Shown here piece after piece: positions 16,724 through 26,805 of a stretch of DNA of 55,196 bases. Position 1 is the stretch's first letter, and the number at the start of each line of letters is the position of its first letter. Location: NCBI RefSeq assembly GCF_000515215.1, contig NZ_KI911557.1, forward strand, positions 2,172,505 through 2,227,700, written 5' to 3'. The stretch is from Methylomonas sp. 11b (GTDB lineage Bacteria > Pseudomonadota > Gammaproteobacteria > Methylococcales > Methylomonadaceae). Position numbers and translations under genes: made by a program. Under the pieces are notes generated by a model. That model saw only the letters and a list, made by a program, of their open reading frames with translations. It was not told where the DNA came from and did no database searches.

Positions 16724-17815
16724 ATGAACGGATCTCAAACACTAATCAACAATCCGGAGTTGCTCAGACAACTACCCGACGCCGAACTGCAAGCCACCCT
16801 GCTTGAAGGCGTGTCGCGCACGTTTGCGCTAACTATTCCGCAACTCCCCGGAGAGCTATATCCGGCCGTGGCCAATGCTTATTTGCTGTGCCGCATCGTA
16901 GACACCATAGAAGACGAAATATCCCTTAGCGCCGAACAAAAAAAATACTTTTGCAGCGCTTTTATAGACATAGTCAACACCGGCAATAACGCAGACGTAT
17001 TCAGTGCCGAGCTAGCCCCACTGCTCTCGGCGCAAACCATTCCGGCCGAACATAGCTTGATCCAGCTGGTGCCTCGCGTGATTGCAATAACCCGCTCACT
17101 GGACGCTCCGCAAATCGAAGCCCTAGCGTGTTGCGTGAAAACGATGGCGAACGGCATGCCGGTGTATCAAGCACTGGATTTGCATGCCGGCTTGAAAACC
17201 ATGAAAGACATGGATGACTACTGCTATTACGTCGCCGGCTGCGTCGGTGAGATGCTGGCCAAGTTGTTCTGCCATTATTCGCCGGAAATTGCCGCGCATC
17301 GCGAGGAGCTACTAAGGCTCTCAGTCTCCTTTGGTCAAGGCCTGCAAATGACCAATATCCTGAAAGATATTTGGGACGATGCCAAACGCGGCGTGTGCTG
17401 GTTACCGCAAGACATTTTCACCGAAACCGGCTTCAACCTGGCCGAACTGACGCCAGCGACCGACGACGAGCGTTTCCGCCTCGGCCTGAGCCACCTAGTG
17501 GCTATCGCTCATGGGCACTTGCAGAATGCATTAACTTACACCCAACTCCTGCCCAGCCATGAAACCGGCATCCGCAATTTTTGCTTGTGGGCCTTAGGCA
17601 TGGCCGTGCTCACCTTGAAGAAAATCAAGGCAAACCTTAATTTCAACGAATCCAATCAGGTCAAAATCAGTCGCAACAGCGTCAAAGCCACTATTGTCGT
17701 CACCAAGTTGACCGTGCGCAGCAATATGCTGCTATCCCTACTGTTTAACCTGACCAGCCGTAATTTGAAATCGCCGGATTGGCACTATTCACCTATATCG
17801 CACACTGGACAATAA
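16724..17815 (+). CDS. sqs: Squalene synthase (farnesyl-diphosphate farnesyltransferase)
   Basis: The protein has 363 residues from the ATG at 16724 (a TTG at 16715 is in frame). It joins two farnesyl diphosphates to squalene. Motifs: SRTFALTIPQLP, the first Asp-rich motif as YLLCRIVDTIEDE, MDDYCYYVAGCVGEML, and the second GQGLQMTNILKDIWDD. These resemble the eukaryote-type single-enzyme synthase with two-step catalysis, unlike the HpnC-HpnD-HpnE route used by many hopanoid bacteria; no hpnC, hpnD or hpnE is present here. First gene of the plus-strand hopanoid operon, 9 bp before shc. Confidence 0.92.
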   Translation: MNGSQTLINNPELLRQLPDAELQATLLEGVSRTFALTIPQLPGELYPAVANAYLLCRIVDTIEDEISLSAEQKKYFCSAFIDIVNTGNNADVFSAELAPLLSAQTIPAEHSLIQLVPRVIAITRSLDAPQIEALACCVKTMANGMPVYQALDLHAGLKTMKDMDDYCYYVAGCVGEMLAKLFCHYSPEIAAHREELLRLSVSFGQGLQMTNILKDIWDDAKRGVCWLPQDIFTETGFNLAELTPATDDERFRLGLSHLVAIAHGHLQNALTYTQLLPSHETGIRNFCLWALGMAVLTLKKIKANLNFNESNQVKISRNSVKATIVVTKLTVRSNMLLSLLFNLTSRNLKSPDWHYSPISHTGQ

Positions 17816-17824
17816 GGAATCACT

Positions 17825-19783
17825 ATGTTTACTGAAGCCCATATAGATACCAGCAGCCAAGACATCAGCAATGCCAATACCGGCAAAACGACCGGCCTTG
17901 GCTTACTGAATGCCGCCATCGAACGCGCCCAAGCCAAATTACTCAGTTTGCAAAGCCCGGAAGGTTATTGGGTATTTGAACTGGAAGCCGACTGCACCAT
18001 CCCGTCCGAATACATCATGATGATGCACTACCTGGACGACATCGACGAAGAATTGCAGCGCAAAATCGCCGTTTACTTGCGTAGCCGCCAAGCCGAAGAC
18101 GGTAGCTATCCGCTATTTACCGGCGGCCCCGGCGACATCAGCGGTAGCGTGAAAACTTATTACGCTTTGAAAATGGCGGGCGACTCCATCGACGCGCCAC
18201 ATATGGTTAAATTGCGCGACTGGATACTCAGCCAAGGCGGCGCCGCGCGCGCCAATGTCTTCACTCGTATCGCGCTGGCGATATTCGAACAATTGCCGTG
18301 GCGCGGCGTACCCTATATTCCGGTGGAAATTATGCTGCTGCCCAGCTGGTTTCCGTTTCACCTGGACAAAGTATCCTATTGGTCGCGCACCGTGATGGTA
18401 CCGCTGTTCATCATGTGTACCTTAAAGGCCAAAGCCAAAAATCCGCACAAGGTCAATGTCTTGGAATTGTTTGTCGTTCATCCGGACGAGGAAAAACATT
18501 ACTTTCCGGAACGGACTCTGCTGAATAAATTCTTCCTGGGCCTGGATAAACTGGGCCGCGTTACTGAGCCGTTGATTCCACAACGCATGCGCGAACACGC
18601 CATCCAAAAAGCCGTGGATTGGTTTACCGAACGGCTGAATGGCGAAGATGGTTTGGGCGGCATTTTCCCAGCCATGGTTAACGCCTATCAATCAATGTTA
18701 CTGTTGGGTTTCCCAAAAGACCACCCCAATGTCTTGATCGCCCGCCAGTCCATCGACAAACTTCTGGTGGTCAAAGACGATTATGCCTATTGCCAACCTT
18801 GCCTGTCGCCGGTTTGGGATACGGCGCTTGCAGCGCTAGCATTGCAAGAATCCGATAAGGCAGCAAATACACCCAGCCTTACTAAAGCTTACGATTGGCT
18901 AAAAAGCGTGCAATTGTCCGACGAGCCGGGCGACTGGCGAGTACGCCGCCCCAATCTGGCTGGCGGCGGCTGGGCATTTCAATTCGCCAATCCGCATTAC
19001 CCCGATGTTGACGACACTGCTGTAGTAGGCTTTGCCATGGCCGATTCCAATCTGCCTGAACTAGATGAGTCTATTCACAGAGCGACGCGCTGGATCGTCG
19101 GTATGCAATCGCAAAATGGCGGCTACGGTGCCTTCGATGTCGATAACACTTATTACTATTTGAACGAAATTCCGTTCGCCGACCACGGCGCTCTACTTGA
19201 CCCACCCACTGTCGACGTCAGCGCCCGCTGTGCGATGTTGATGGCCCGAGTTGCGAAAGATCACGACGAATATTTACCTGCTCTGGAACGCACCATCGAA
19301 TACATCCGTGGCGATCAAGAAGCCGACGGCTCCTGGTTCGGCCGTTGGGGTACCAATTACATTTACGGCACCTGGTCTGCCTTGCTGGGCCTGGAGCAAA
19401 CCAATGTACCGAAAACCGACCCGATGTACACCAAAGCGGCGGCATGGTTAAAAAGCGTCCAACGCGAAGACGGCGGCTGGGGCGAAGACAACTTGAGTTA
19501 TCACGACGATAAAAAATTTCGCGGCCGCTACCATTTCAGCACCGCCTTCCAAACTGCCTGGGCCGTGCTGGGTTTGATCGCCGCCGGCGAAGTCCACAGC
19601 CAGGAAGTCAAAGCCGGCATCGACTTCCTGCTGCGCAGTCAACAAGCCGATGGCGTATGGAATGACCCTTGCTTTACCGCACCGGGCTTTCCAAAAGTGT
19701 TTTATTTGAAGTATCACGGCTATGACAAGTTCTTCCCCTTGTGGGCTTTGGCTAGATACCGTAACGAATTAGCCAAACAGTGA
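17825..19783 (+). CDS. shc: Squalene-hopene cyclase
   Basis: The protein has 652 residues from an ATG with AAGGA upstream. It cyclises squalene to hopene and diplopterol at the inner membrane. The catalytic acid motif is DVDD (Asp394-Asp397), and QW repeats are visible, such as QSPEGYWVFELEADC near residue 45, QSQNGGYGAFD and QEADGSWFGRWG in the second half and QREDGGWGEDN later. Full length. The stop codon overlaps the GTG of hpnG by 4 bp (GTGA), implying coupled translation. Confidence 0.97.
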   Translation: MFTEAHIDTSSQDISNANTGKTTGLGLLNAAIERAQAKLLSLQSPEGYWVFELEADCTIPSEYIMMMHYLDDIDEELQRKIAVYLRSRQAEDGSYPLFTGGPGDISGSVKTYYALKMAGDSIDAPHMVKLRDWILSQGGAARANVFTRIALAIFEQLPWRGVPYIPVEIMLLPSWFPFHLDKVSYWSRTVMVPLFIMCTLKAKAKNPHKVNVLELFVVHPDEEKHYFPERTLLNKFFLGLDKLGRVTEPLIPQRMREHAIQKAVDWFTERLNGEDGLGGIFPAMVNAYQSMLLLGFPKDHPNVLIARQSIDKLLVVKDDYAYCQPCLSPVWDTALAALALQESDKAANTPSLTKAYDWLKSVQLSDEPGDWRVRRPNLAGGGWAFQFANPHYPDVDDTAVVGFAMADSNLPELDESIHRATRWIVGMQSQNGGYGAFDVDNTYYYLNEIPFADHGALLDPPTVDVSARCAMLMARVAKDHDEYLPALERTIEYIRGDQEADGSWFGRWGTNYIYGTWSALLGLEQTNVPKTDPMYTKAAAWLKSVQREDGGWGEDNLSYHDDKKFRGRYHFSTAFQTAWAVLGLIAAGEVHSQEVKAGIDFLLRSQQADGVWNDPCFTAPGFPKVFYLKYHGYDKFFPLWALARYRNELAKQ

Positions 19784-20484
19784 CCATAGGAATTCTTGTT
19801 GCTTTACCGGAAGAGCTCTCCACCCTGACCCGCCTAAAGTTGGTCCAGGGTGATTGCGTCAGCATCGCCGATAACGTTCTCTTAGCATTTGCCGGTGCCG
19901 GACCGGTCAACGCGGAACGAGCCACGCATCTGTTAATCGCCAAAGGCGCCAAAAAACTGATCAGTTGGGGCTGCGCGGCCGCATTGTCGCCGCAATTGAA
20001 ACCGGGCGATCTGATGTTGGCCGAGCAGCTGTTATCGGAGCAACAACAGGTGTTCGATACCGACCCCCGCTGGCGTAAGCGTCTGCATGAGTTGCTGGAT
20101 AAGCAGTTTCCGATTTCCAATGGCAAGTTGGCTGAAAGCAGTCATATCGTCAGCAACAGTAGCGATAAGCACAATATATACCGGCAAACCGGTGCGATTG
20201 CCTTGGACATGGAAAGCTGCGCCATGGCCAAAATTGCCGAGCAATCAAACTTACCTTGTCTGGCAATTCGTACGATTGCCGATCCTGTAAGCATGAGCCT
20301 ACCCCAAGCAGTTACTCAGGCCTTGAATGGTCAGGGGCAGGTAGAAACCAGCAAACTCTTGCGTTTTTTGGCAACCCACCCATGGGAAGCACCCAGCCTG
20401 ATCAAGCTGGGATTACATTTTCATGCCGCGCAAAAAACCTTGAAAATCATTGCCAAACAACTAAACGAAATCATCGTTTTTTAG
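19780..20484 (+). CDS. hpnG: Adenosylhopane nucleosidase/phosphorylase (HpnG)
   Basis: The protein has 234 residues, GTG start inside the shc stop. It belongs to the nucleoside phosphorylase family and removes adenine from adenosylhopane to give ribosyl- or formylhopane. Marks: MTIGILVALPEEL, AGAGPVNAERATHLL, LISWGCAAALSPQLKPGDLM and AIALDMESCAMAKIAEQ, where the Glu of DMES binds the ribose. The position after shc and the overall length agree with HpnG. It is followed by hpnO after 83 bp. Confidence 0.9.
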   Translation: MTIGILVALPEELSTLTRLKLVQGDCVSIADNVLLAFAGAGPVNAERATHLLIAKGAKKLISWGCAAALSPQLKPGDLMLAEQLLSEQQQVFDTDPRWRKRLHELLDKQFPISNGKLAESSHIVSNSSDKHNIYRQTGAIALDMESCAMAKIAEQSNLPCLAIRTIADPVSMSLPQAVTQALNGQGQVETSKLLRFLATHPWEAPSLIKLGLHFHAAQKTLKIIAKQLNEIIVF

Positions 20485-20567
20485 CAGAAAACCATGAATT
20501 ATTGAAGGGTTAAGCAGCGGGAACATAGCGTAATCCGGAAATAAACCAAGCACTTACGAGGTATTAC

Positions 20568-21953
20568 ATGTCTTTTAGCATTGCCGATCTTTTTACTCAG
20601 CACTTCGACGAGAAATTCGACTTGCATGAGCGTCACCTGAACAACCAGATGGTGCGCGTTTTACGGACTATCGGTTACGACAGAAACTATAAAAAAGCAA
20701 TCGGCCAATATCTTTACGACGAAGACGGTAACGAATACTTGGACTTGCTGAGCGGCTTCGGCGTGTTTGCGATGGGCCGCAACCACCCAACCATTATCAA
20801 AGCGCTGCAAGAAACCCTGACCTTGGAATTACCCAGCCTGGTACAGATGGATGTGTCCTTGCTTAGCGGTCTGCTGGCCAAGGAAATTCTAGCTACCTGC
20901 CCGGATAATCTGGAAAAAATGTTTTTCTGCAATTCCGGCACCGAAGCAGTAGAAGCGGCCATCAAATTCGCCCGCTACACTACCAAACGTTCGCGTATCG
21001 TGCATTGCGACCACGGCTATCACGGTTTGACCATGGGCTCGCTATCACTGACCGGAGAGCACATCTTCCGCGAAGGCTTCGGCCCGCTGCTGCCGGAATG
21101 CACGTCGGTGCCGTTCAATGACTTGGCAGCACTGGAGGAAGCCTTGAGCAGCAAAGATGTGGCGGCTTTCATTGTCGAGCCCATCCAAGGCAAAGGCGTC
21201 AACATCCCGGACGATAACTACCTGCCGGAAGTGGAGCGCTTGTGCAAAAAATACGGCACTTTATTCGTGGCCGACGAAATCCAGACCGGCATAGGCCGCA
21301 CCGGCAAGTTTTGGGCTATCGAGCACTGGGGGGTTAAACCCGACATGATTCTGATGGCGAAAGCCTTGTCCGGCGGCTTCATCCCGGTCGGCGGTGTCGC
21401 CATGACCACCCATATCATGGACACCGTGTTCAACCGTATGGATAGAGCCGTCGTGCATGGCTCGACCTTCTCGAAAAACAATATGGCAATGGCTGCCGGC
21501 CTGTCCGCATTGCATGTAGTTCACGAAGAAAAACTGGTCGAAAACAGTGCCAAGGTCGGCGAAGACATCATCGCTACCATCAACGCCATGGCGCCCAAAT
21601 ACGAATTCCTGAAGGAAGCGCGCGGCAAAGGCTCAATGATCGCCATCGAATTCCATGCCCCGAAAAGTTTGGGATTAAAGGCCGCCTGGGCCATGCTGGA
21701 AGCGGCCAATAAAGGCCTGTTCTGCCAAATGATCCTGATCCCGTTGTTCAAGGAACACCGGGTACTGGCGCAAGTGGCCGGTCACGGCATGAACGTGGTC
21801 AAGTTTTTACCTCCCCTGACACTGACTCAAAAAGATCGCGATTGGATTGTCAATTCCGTGGAGAAAACCATCGCCGATACGCACAACGTCACCGGTTCGA
21901 TCTGGACGCTGGGTAAAAACCTGGCCGGCCACGCTCTGAAAAACAAAAAATAA
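20568..21953 (+). CDS. hpnO: Aminobacteriohopanetriol synthase, class III aminotransferase (HpnO)
   Basis: The protein has 461 residues with AGGTATT ahead of the ATG. It is a PLP-dependent ornithine-aminotransferase-like enzyme that aminates the ribosylhopane side chain at C-35. Marks: N-terminal extension with HFDEKFDLHERHLN, SGTEAVEAAIKFARY, DHGYHGLTMGSLSLTG, FVADEIQTGIGRTGKFWA, and the catalytic lysine in LMAKALSGGFIPVGG. The extra N-terminal stretch and the C-terminal end distinguish it from ordinary ornithine aminotransferase. Context (shc, hpnG) makes HpnO the best call. copC starts 10 bp later. Confidence 0.9.
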   Translation: MSFSIADLFTQHFDEKFDLHERHLNNQMVRVLRTIGYDRNYKKAIGQYLYDEDGNEYLDLLSGFGVFAMGRNHPTIIKALQETLTLELPSLVQMDVSLLSGLLAKEILATCPDNLEKMFFCNSGTEAVEAAIKFARYTTKRSRIVHCDHGYHGLTMGSLSLTGEHIFREGFGPLLPECTSVPFNDLAALEEALSSKDVAAFIVEPIQGKGVNIPDDNYLPEVERLCKKYGTLFVADEIQTGIGRTGKFWAIEHWGVKPDMILMAKALSGGFIPVGGVAMTTHIMDTVFNRMDRAVVHGSTFSKNNMAMAAGLSALHVVHEEKLVENSAKVGEDIIATINAMAPKYEFLKEARGKGSMIAIEFHAPKSLGLKAAWAMLEAANKGLFCQMILIPLFKEHRVLAQVAGHGMNVVKFLPPLTLTQKDRDWIVNSVEKTIADTHNVTGSIWTLGKNLAGHALKNKK

Positions 21954-21963
21954 GGTGCCATAT

Positions 21964-22323
21964 ATGAATTTTTTCAAACCTGCTTTGTTCGCATTGGCAC
22001 TGGTCGCCAGTAACACCGCTTTCGGCCACGCAGTCGTCACGCATAATTCTTTAAAACTCAACCCGGTACCGGTCAACTTGGCCAGCCAAGTGGAGCTATC
22101 GTTCAATTCCAAAGTGGAATTGGATTTATCGGAAGTCTTCCTGGTCAGTGCCGGCGACAAAATGCAAACCATTACTGCCACGCCAGGTGAAAAACCCGGC
22201 CAAGTATTGCTGCATCTCCCTGCCCTGGAGCCGGGAGAATATGCAATCAAATTAAAAATATTTGCAGCTGACGGTCATCTCAGTGAAGACCTGCTGCGTT
22301 TTTTCGTTAAACAGGCGAAGTGA
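21964..22323 (+). CDS. copC: Copper-binding periplasmic protein CopC
   Basis: The protein has 119 residues from the ATG at 21964 (an upstream GTG at 21955 is in frame). Signal peptide residues 1-21 end in FG, so the mature protein begins HAVV, placing the N-terminal His (His22) at the Cu(II) site as in CopC. The second part of the site is the AADGH segment near residue 104. CopC carries copper to the inner-membrane CopD. Its stop codon overlaps a possible GTG start of copD. Copper uptake is central in methanotrophs using particulate methane monooxygenase, yet this pair sits in a hopanoid operon. Confidence 0.88.
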   Translation: MNFFKPALFALALVASNTAFGHAVVTHNSLKLNPVPVNLASQVELSFNSKVELDLSEVFLVSAGDKMQTITATPGEKPGQVLLHLPALEPGEYAIKLKIFAADGHLSEDLLRFFVKQAK

Positions 22324-22328
22324 TCCTC

Positions 22329-23960
22329 ATGGAAGGCATTGCAAATTATTTAGACTCACTGATAGGCGGCGTCGATCTCACGTTTTACTCCATCACTATC
22401 GGTGGCTTGCTATGGGGACTGTTCGTGTTGCGCCCCTGGCATGAAGAGGCGCTCTATAACTCGGCTTTACTGAGCAAAACCGTCAACCTGATCCATTTCG
22501 GCAGCAAAGCGCTGATCATCACTCAATTGTCGAAAATCGGCCTGAAGATTTGGTTGATGGCGGCGACCTTGGGGAAATCGCCGTTTCCGGCATTTTTCCA
22601 AACCGTGCAGTTTCAAGCGGGTTTGGCGCGAGCGACTTGTGCATTTATCCTGGCCCTGTTCATCAGACAAACGCTAAAAAGTAACCCTCGTTCCAAACAA
22701 TCCTGGGTGCTATCGACAGCGATTATCGTGCCGCTGGTCATCTCTGCAGCTTGGCTGGTGCATGGCGCCAGTCGTTTAGAAGATCGCGGTCTGCTGATGA
22801 CACTGACCGTCACTCATCAAATGGCCGCCGCCACTTGGGTGGGCGGTATTTTTCAGATCCTGGCTTTATGGGGGCTGAAAAAACGCAATTTGATCGCTGT
22901 CGAAGTTTGGCCGTTATTATTAAAACGTTTCTCGATAGTGGGTATCAGCGCCGTCGTTGTTTTACTAGCTACCGGCACACCGCTGGCTTGGTATTACATC
23001 CGCACCTTCCAAGGCTTTATTGGTGCGGGTTACGGCAATCTGTTATTGGTAAAAATTATCATGCTGGGTCTGGCGCTGGGCTTTGCCTGGTTGAATCGCC
23101 AAGCTGTAAATGCCTATTTCACCAGCCGTAGCCTCTATGCGCTTACCGCGCGCGTACCCTATTACATCGAAGCAGAAACCCTGATTCTGCTGACCATCCT
23201 GTTCACCGCCGCTAGTTTGGCATCGCAACCGCCCGCAGTCGATATTCCGCACCTGACCGCGAGCTTCGAAGAAGTCTTGAACATGTTCCATCCGCGCATA
23301 CCGCGCTGGGAGTCGCCGACGCATGAGGCTTTGATCGCCGGCGAAGCCGGACGGGTAGCGATTGTCGGCCAGATCCCATCGGAAGCTGCCACCGCTTGGT
23401 CGGACTACAACCACAATATCTCCGGTATTTTCCTGACGACGATGAGCTTTTTTGCCATGTTGTCGTTCTCCAACCGCTTCCATCGCTGGGCGCGCTTTTG
23501 GCCAGTCGGTTTCATGGCATTGGGCGTATTTCTGTTTTTCCGTAGCGACGCGGAAAGCTGGCCGCTCGGTCCTATCGGCTTCTGGGAAAGCACCTTTAAC
23601 AACGGCGAAATTTTGCAGCATCGCATCGCCACCTTGCTGGTATTTGTGCTGGGCTTGATCGAAGTCAGAGCACGGCTAAACAATAATAGCGGCTTCATGC
23701 CCTACATGTTTCCATTGCTCGCTGCGTTTGGCGGCATGATGCTGCTGGCGCATTCGCATGTCGGTTTCGAGGCCAAATCCGCCTTCTTGATTCAAGTGGG
23801 CCATACCATGATGGGCGTATTTTCGCTAATCCTGGCTTGCGGCCGCTGGCTGGAACTTAAGCTGGATTCGCCCGGCAAAAACGTTGCCGGATTTATCTCA
23901 GTATTCGCCTTATTCCAGATAGGCGTCATCCTGATGTTCTATCGTGAACCCCTGTACTGA
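22329..23960 (+). CDS. copD: CopD-family copper transport membrane protein
   Basis: The protein has about 543 residues from the ATG at 22329; a GTG at 22320, overlapping the copC stop, is the alternative. About a dozen hydrophobic segments are visible. The first half is the CopD domain: [35 protein letters not shown] with His and Trp, and [14 protein letters not shown] soluble loop (about residues 330-360) with [15 protein letters not shown] follows and then a further membrane part with [15 protein letters not shown] and [13 protein letters not shown]. Two-part layout (CopD plus extra C-terminal membrane domain) is longer than classic CopD (about 310). Copper import is likely by family. dxs2 starts 2 bp after its stop. 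Confidence 0.85.
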   Translation: MEGIANYLDSLIGGVDLTFYSITIGGLLWGLFVLRPWHEEALYNSALLSKTVNLIHFGSKALIITQLSKIGLKIWLMAATLGKSPFPAFFQTVQFQAGLARATCAFILALFIRQTLKSNPRSKQSWVLSTAIIVPLVISAAWLVHGASRLEDRGLLMTLTVTHQMAAATWVGGIFQILALWGLKKRNLIAVEVWPLLLKRFSIVGISAVVVLLATGTPLAWYYIRTFQGFIGAGYGNLLLVKIIMLGLALGFAWLNRQAVNAYFTSRSLYALTARVPYYIEAETLILLTILFTAASLASQPPAVDIPHLTASFEEVLNMFHPRIPRWESPTHEALIAGEAGRVAIVGQIPSEAATAWSDYNHNISGIFLTTMSFFAMLSFSNRFHRWARFWPVGFMALGVFLFFRSDAESWPLGPIGFWESTFNNGEILQHRIATLLVFVLGLIEVRARLNNNSGFMPYMFPLLAAFGGMMLLAHSHVGFEAKSAFLIQVGHTMMGVFSLILACGRWLELKLDSPGKNVAGFISVFALFQIGVILMFYREPLY

Positions 23961-23962
23961 TT

Positions 23963-25825
23963 ATGAAACAGACTAACGAATTTCCGCTGTTAGAAACCAT
24001 CCAGTCCCCCGCTGACGTTCGCGCACTCAAACCGGAACAACTCGAACCGCTGGCCGATGAATTGCGTCGCTATCTGACGCATACGGTCAGCATCTCCGGC
24101 GGCCATTTCTCGGCCGGCCTGGGTACGGTGGAACTGACGGTGGCGCTGCATTATGTGTTCGATACGCCGTCCGATCAGTTGGTGTGGGATGTGGGCCATC
24201 AGGCTTATCCGCATAAGATTTTGACCGGCCGCAAGGACAGAATGCCGACGATTCGGACTTTGGGTGGAGTGTCGGCGTTTCCCTGCCGCTCGGAGAGCGA
24301 GTACGACGCCTTTGGCGTGGGTCATTCTTCGACTTCGATCAGTGCAGCTTTGGGGATGGCGATTGCCTCGCAGTTGCGCGGGGAAGACAAGAAGATGGTG
24401 GCCATCATCGGTGATGGCTCGATTACTGGCGGTATGGCCTATGAGGCGATGAATCATGCCGGCGATGTGAATGCCAATCTGTTGGTGATTTTGAACGATA
24501 ACGATATGTCGATTTCACCGCCGGTCGGGGCAATGAATAATTATCTGACTAAGGTGTTGTCGAGTAAGTTTTATTCCTCGGTACGGGAAGAGAGTAAGAA
24601 GGCTTTGGCCAGTATGCCGTCGGTCTGGGAATTGGCCCGGAAGACCGAAGAACATGTGAAGGGCATGATTGTGCCGGGGACGCTGTTCGAGGAGTTGGGC
24701 TTTAATTATTTCGGGCCGATTGACGGTCACGATGTGGAGATGTTGGTTTCGACTTTAGAGAAGTTGAAGGATTTGTCGGGACCGGTGTTTTTGCACGTGG
24801 TCACGAAAAAAGGCAAAGGCTATGCACCGGCGGAGAAAGACCCCTTGGCCTATCACGGGGTGCCGGCCTTCGATCCGACTAAGGATTATTTGCCTAAAGC
24901 CGCACCGTCGCCGCATCCGACTTATACGGAAGTGTTTGGTAACTGGTTATGCGATATGGCTAAGCAGGATGAGCGGCTGTTGGGGATTACGCCGGCGATG
25001 CGCGAAGGTTCGGGTCTGGTGGCGTTTTCCCAGCAGTTTCCCAAACGCTATTTCGATGTGGCGATTGCCGAGCAGCATGCGGTGACCTTGGCGGCGGGTC
25101 AGGCCTGTCAGGGTGCCAAGCCGGTGGTGGCGATTTATTCGACGTTTTTACAGCGGGCGTATGATCAATTGATTCACGATGTGGCTTTGCAAAATCTGGA
25201 TGTGTTGTTTGCGCTGGATAGAGCGGGCTTGGTGGGACCGGACGGTCCGACTCATGCCGGGGCGTTTGATTACAGTTATATGCGCTGTATCCCGAATATG
25301 CTGGTGATGGCGCCGGCCGACGAGAACGAGTGCCGGCAGATGCTGACCACCGGTTTCCATCACCCGGGACCGGCCTCGGTACGCTATCCGCGCGGTAAGG
25401 GGCCGGGGGCGACGGTCGACAAGGCTTTGACCGAGCTACCTATCGGCAAGGGCGAGATCAGACATCAAGGCAGCCGCATTGCGATTCTGGCCTGGGGCAG
25501 CATGGTCACACCGGCAGTGGAAGCCGGCAAACAACTGGGCGCCACGGTGGTGAATATGCGTTTTGTGAAACCGCTCGATGAAGCCTTGATTTTAGAGATG
25601 GCGAAAAGCCATGATGTCATCGTCACCGTGGAGGAAAACGTCATAGCTGGTGGCGCGGGTAGTGCGGTGAATGAGTTTTTACAGGCGCAACAGATTTTAA
25701 TGCCGGTGTTGAATATCGGTTTGCCCGATCACTTCGTCGAGCAAGGCAGCCGCGAGGAATTGCTGGCGCTGTGCGGGCTGGATACGAAGGGTATCCTGGC
25801 GAAAATTCAGGCGGTTTGTGCGTAA
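23963..25825 (+). CDS. dxs: 1-deoxy-D-xylulose-5-phosphate synthase, copy 2
   Basis: The protein has 620 residues, last gene of the hopanoid operon, with translation coupled to copD by a 2-bp gap. It has the same enzyme motifs as copy 1: [18 protein letters not shown] and [15 protein letters not shown]. About 24206-25290 appears identical to copy 1, while the first 30 codons and the last 170 differ by silent and a few protein changes, such as [13 protein letters not shown] at the start. A second DXS inside the hopanoid operon would raise precursor flow when hopanoids are made. It is intact in frame. Confidence 0.96.
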   Translation: MKQTNEFPLLETIQSPADVRALKPEQLEPLADELRRYLTHTVSISGGHFSAGLGTVELTVALHYVFDTPSDQLVWDVGHQAYPHKILTGRKDRMPTIRTLGGVSAFPCRSESEYDAFGVGHSSTSISAALGMAIASQLRGEDKKMVAIIGDGSITGGMAYEAMNHAGDVNANLLVILNDNDMSISPPVGAMNNYLTKVLSSKFYSSVREESKKALASMPSVWELARKTEEHVKGMIVPGTLFEELGFNYFGPIDGHDVEMLVSTLEKLKDLSGPVFLHVVTKKGKGYAPAEKDPLAYHGVPAFDPTKDYLPKAAPSPHPTYTEVFGNWLCDMAKQDERLLGITPAMREGSGLVAFSQQFPKRYFDVAIAEQHAVTLAAGQACQGAKPVVAIYSTFLQRAYDQLIHDVALQNLDVLFALDRAGLVGPDGPTHAGAFDYSYMRCIPNMLVMAPADENECRQMLTTGFHHPGPASVRYPRGKGPGATVDKALTELPIGKGEIRHQGSRIAILAWGSMVTPAVEAGKQLGATVVNMRFVKPLDEALILEMAKSHDVIVTVEENVIAGGAGSAVNEFLQAQQILMPVLNIGLPDHFVEQGSREELLALCGLDTKGILAKIQAVCA

Positions 25826-25831
25826 ATATCG

Positions 25832-25868
25832 GAAAGGCGTATCAGCTTTTAGCACTGACACGCCTTTC
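25832..25868 (+). terminator. Hairpin ending the hopanoid operon
   Basis: Arms 25832-25845 and 25855-25868 pair over 13 of 14 positions with one mismatch, starting 6 bp after the dxs2 stop. No T-run follows. Confidence 0.55.
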
Positions 25869-25952
25869 AGGTTAAGCAACCCGCGCTGCAATTTTAAAAC
25901 GCGTGTGGGTAAGGTGTTAGATTTCGTTATTTAGCAACCTGGGGGTTATACC

Positions 25953-26720
25953 ATGCTGAGCATTCTTCTCGTCCCCGCCTTAAACGATAATTATATTTAC
26001 CTGCTACACGAACCAAACAGCGGCGAAACAGCAGTAGTCGATCCAGCTGTTTCCGCGCCAGTGGTTGATGCGCTTCAGCAGCAGGACTGGCAACTTGATT
26101 ACATTTTTAACACCCATCACCACGGCGACCATGTTGGCGCCAATTTGCAACTCAAGCAACAAACCGGCTGCAAGATCGTTGGCTCGGCAGCAGACCAAGC
26201 GCGTATTCCGGGCATTGATATCATGCTTAGCGACGGGGATGTCGTAAAACTCGGCAATCAGAGCTTTCAGGTCATCGACACACCCGGCCATACCGTAGGG
26301 CATATCGTTTATTACAGCGCCGATAGTCAGGCTTTGTTTTGCGGCGACACTTTGTTTTCGCTCGGTTGCGGTCGATTGTTCGAAGGCAGCGCGGAACAGA
26401 TGTGGTATTCGTTGCAAAAACTGAAAGCCTTGCCTGCCGAAACCCGCATCTACTGCGCTCACGAATATACCGCCGCCAATGGCCGTTTTGCGCTGTCGAT
26501 TGACGCAGACAATCCACAATTACAGCAGCGCATTACGCAGGTTGTCGAATTGCGCAGACAAAATCTCCCCTCCATCCCATCTACTATTGGCCTTGAGCTG
26601 GCGACCAATCCCTTTTTTAGAGAACACGATACTGGCATTCGCCACAAGATCGACATGACAGAACAATCAGACTTAGCGGTTTTTAGGCAATTACGCCTTT
26701 TGAAAGACCAGTTTCAATAA
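25953..26720 (+). CDS. gloB: Hydroxyacylglutathione hydrolase (glyoxalase II)
   Basis: The protein has 255 residues, ATG preceded by GGGGG. It hydrolyses S-lactoylglutathione, removing methylglyoxal. The metal motif THHHGDH covers residues 54-60, then GHTVGHIVYY, GDTLFSLGCGRLFEG and CAHEYTAANGRFAL follow; a C-terminal FREHDTGIR segment is typical of glyoxalase II. It forms its own unit after the hopanoid operon. Confidence 0.93.
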   Translation: MLSILLVPALNDNYIYLLHEPNSGETAVVDPAVSAPVVDALQQQDWQLDYIFNTHHHGDHVGANLQLKQQTGCKIVGSAADQARIPGIDIMLSDGDVVKLGNQSFQVIDTPGHTVGHIVYYSADSQALFCGDTLFSLGCGRLFEGSAEQMWYSLQKLKALPAETRIYCAHEYTAANGRFALSIDADNPQLQQRITQVVELRRQNLPSIPSTIGLELATNPFFREHDTGIRHKIDMTEQSDLAVFRQLRLLKDQFQ

Positions 26721-26805
26721 GTCTGGCCCAGCTGTCGATAATATTTAATTCTGCTAGACTGTTTTCCACATTTCGGCATGTTTCCCTGCCAACCTTTGGA
26801 TTTTC

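Noticed and set aside
16425..16742. Open frame of 105 codons on the minus strand in the hpnH-squalene synthase gap
   Set aside because: Cys/Val/Phe-rich translation of an A-rich region with no start signal or family pattern; it overlaps the squalene synthase promoter and start.
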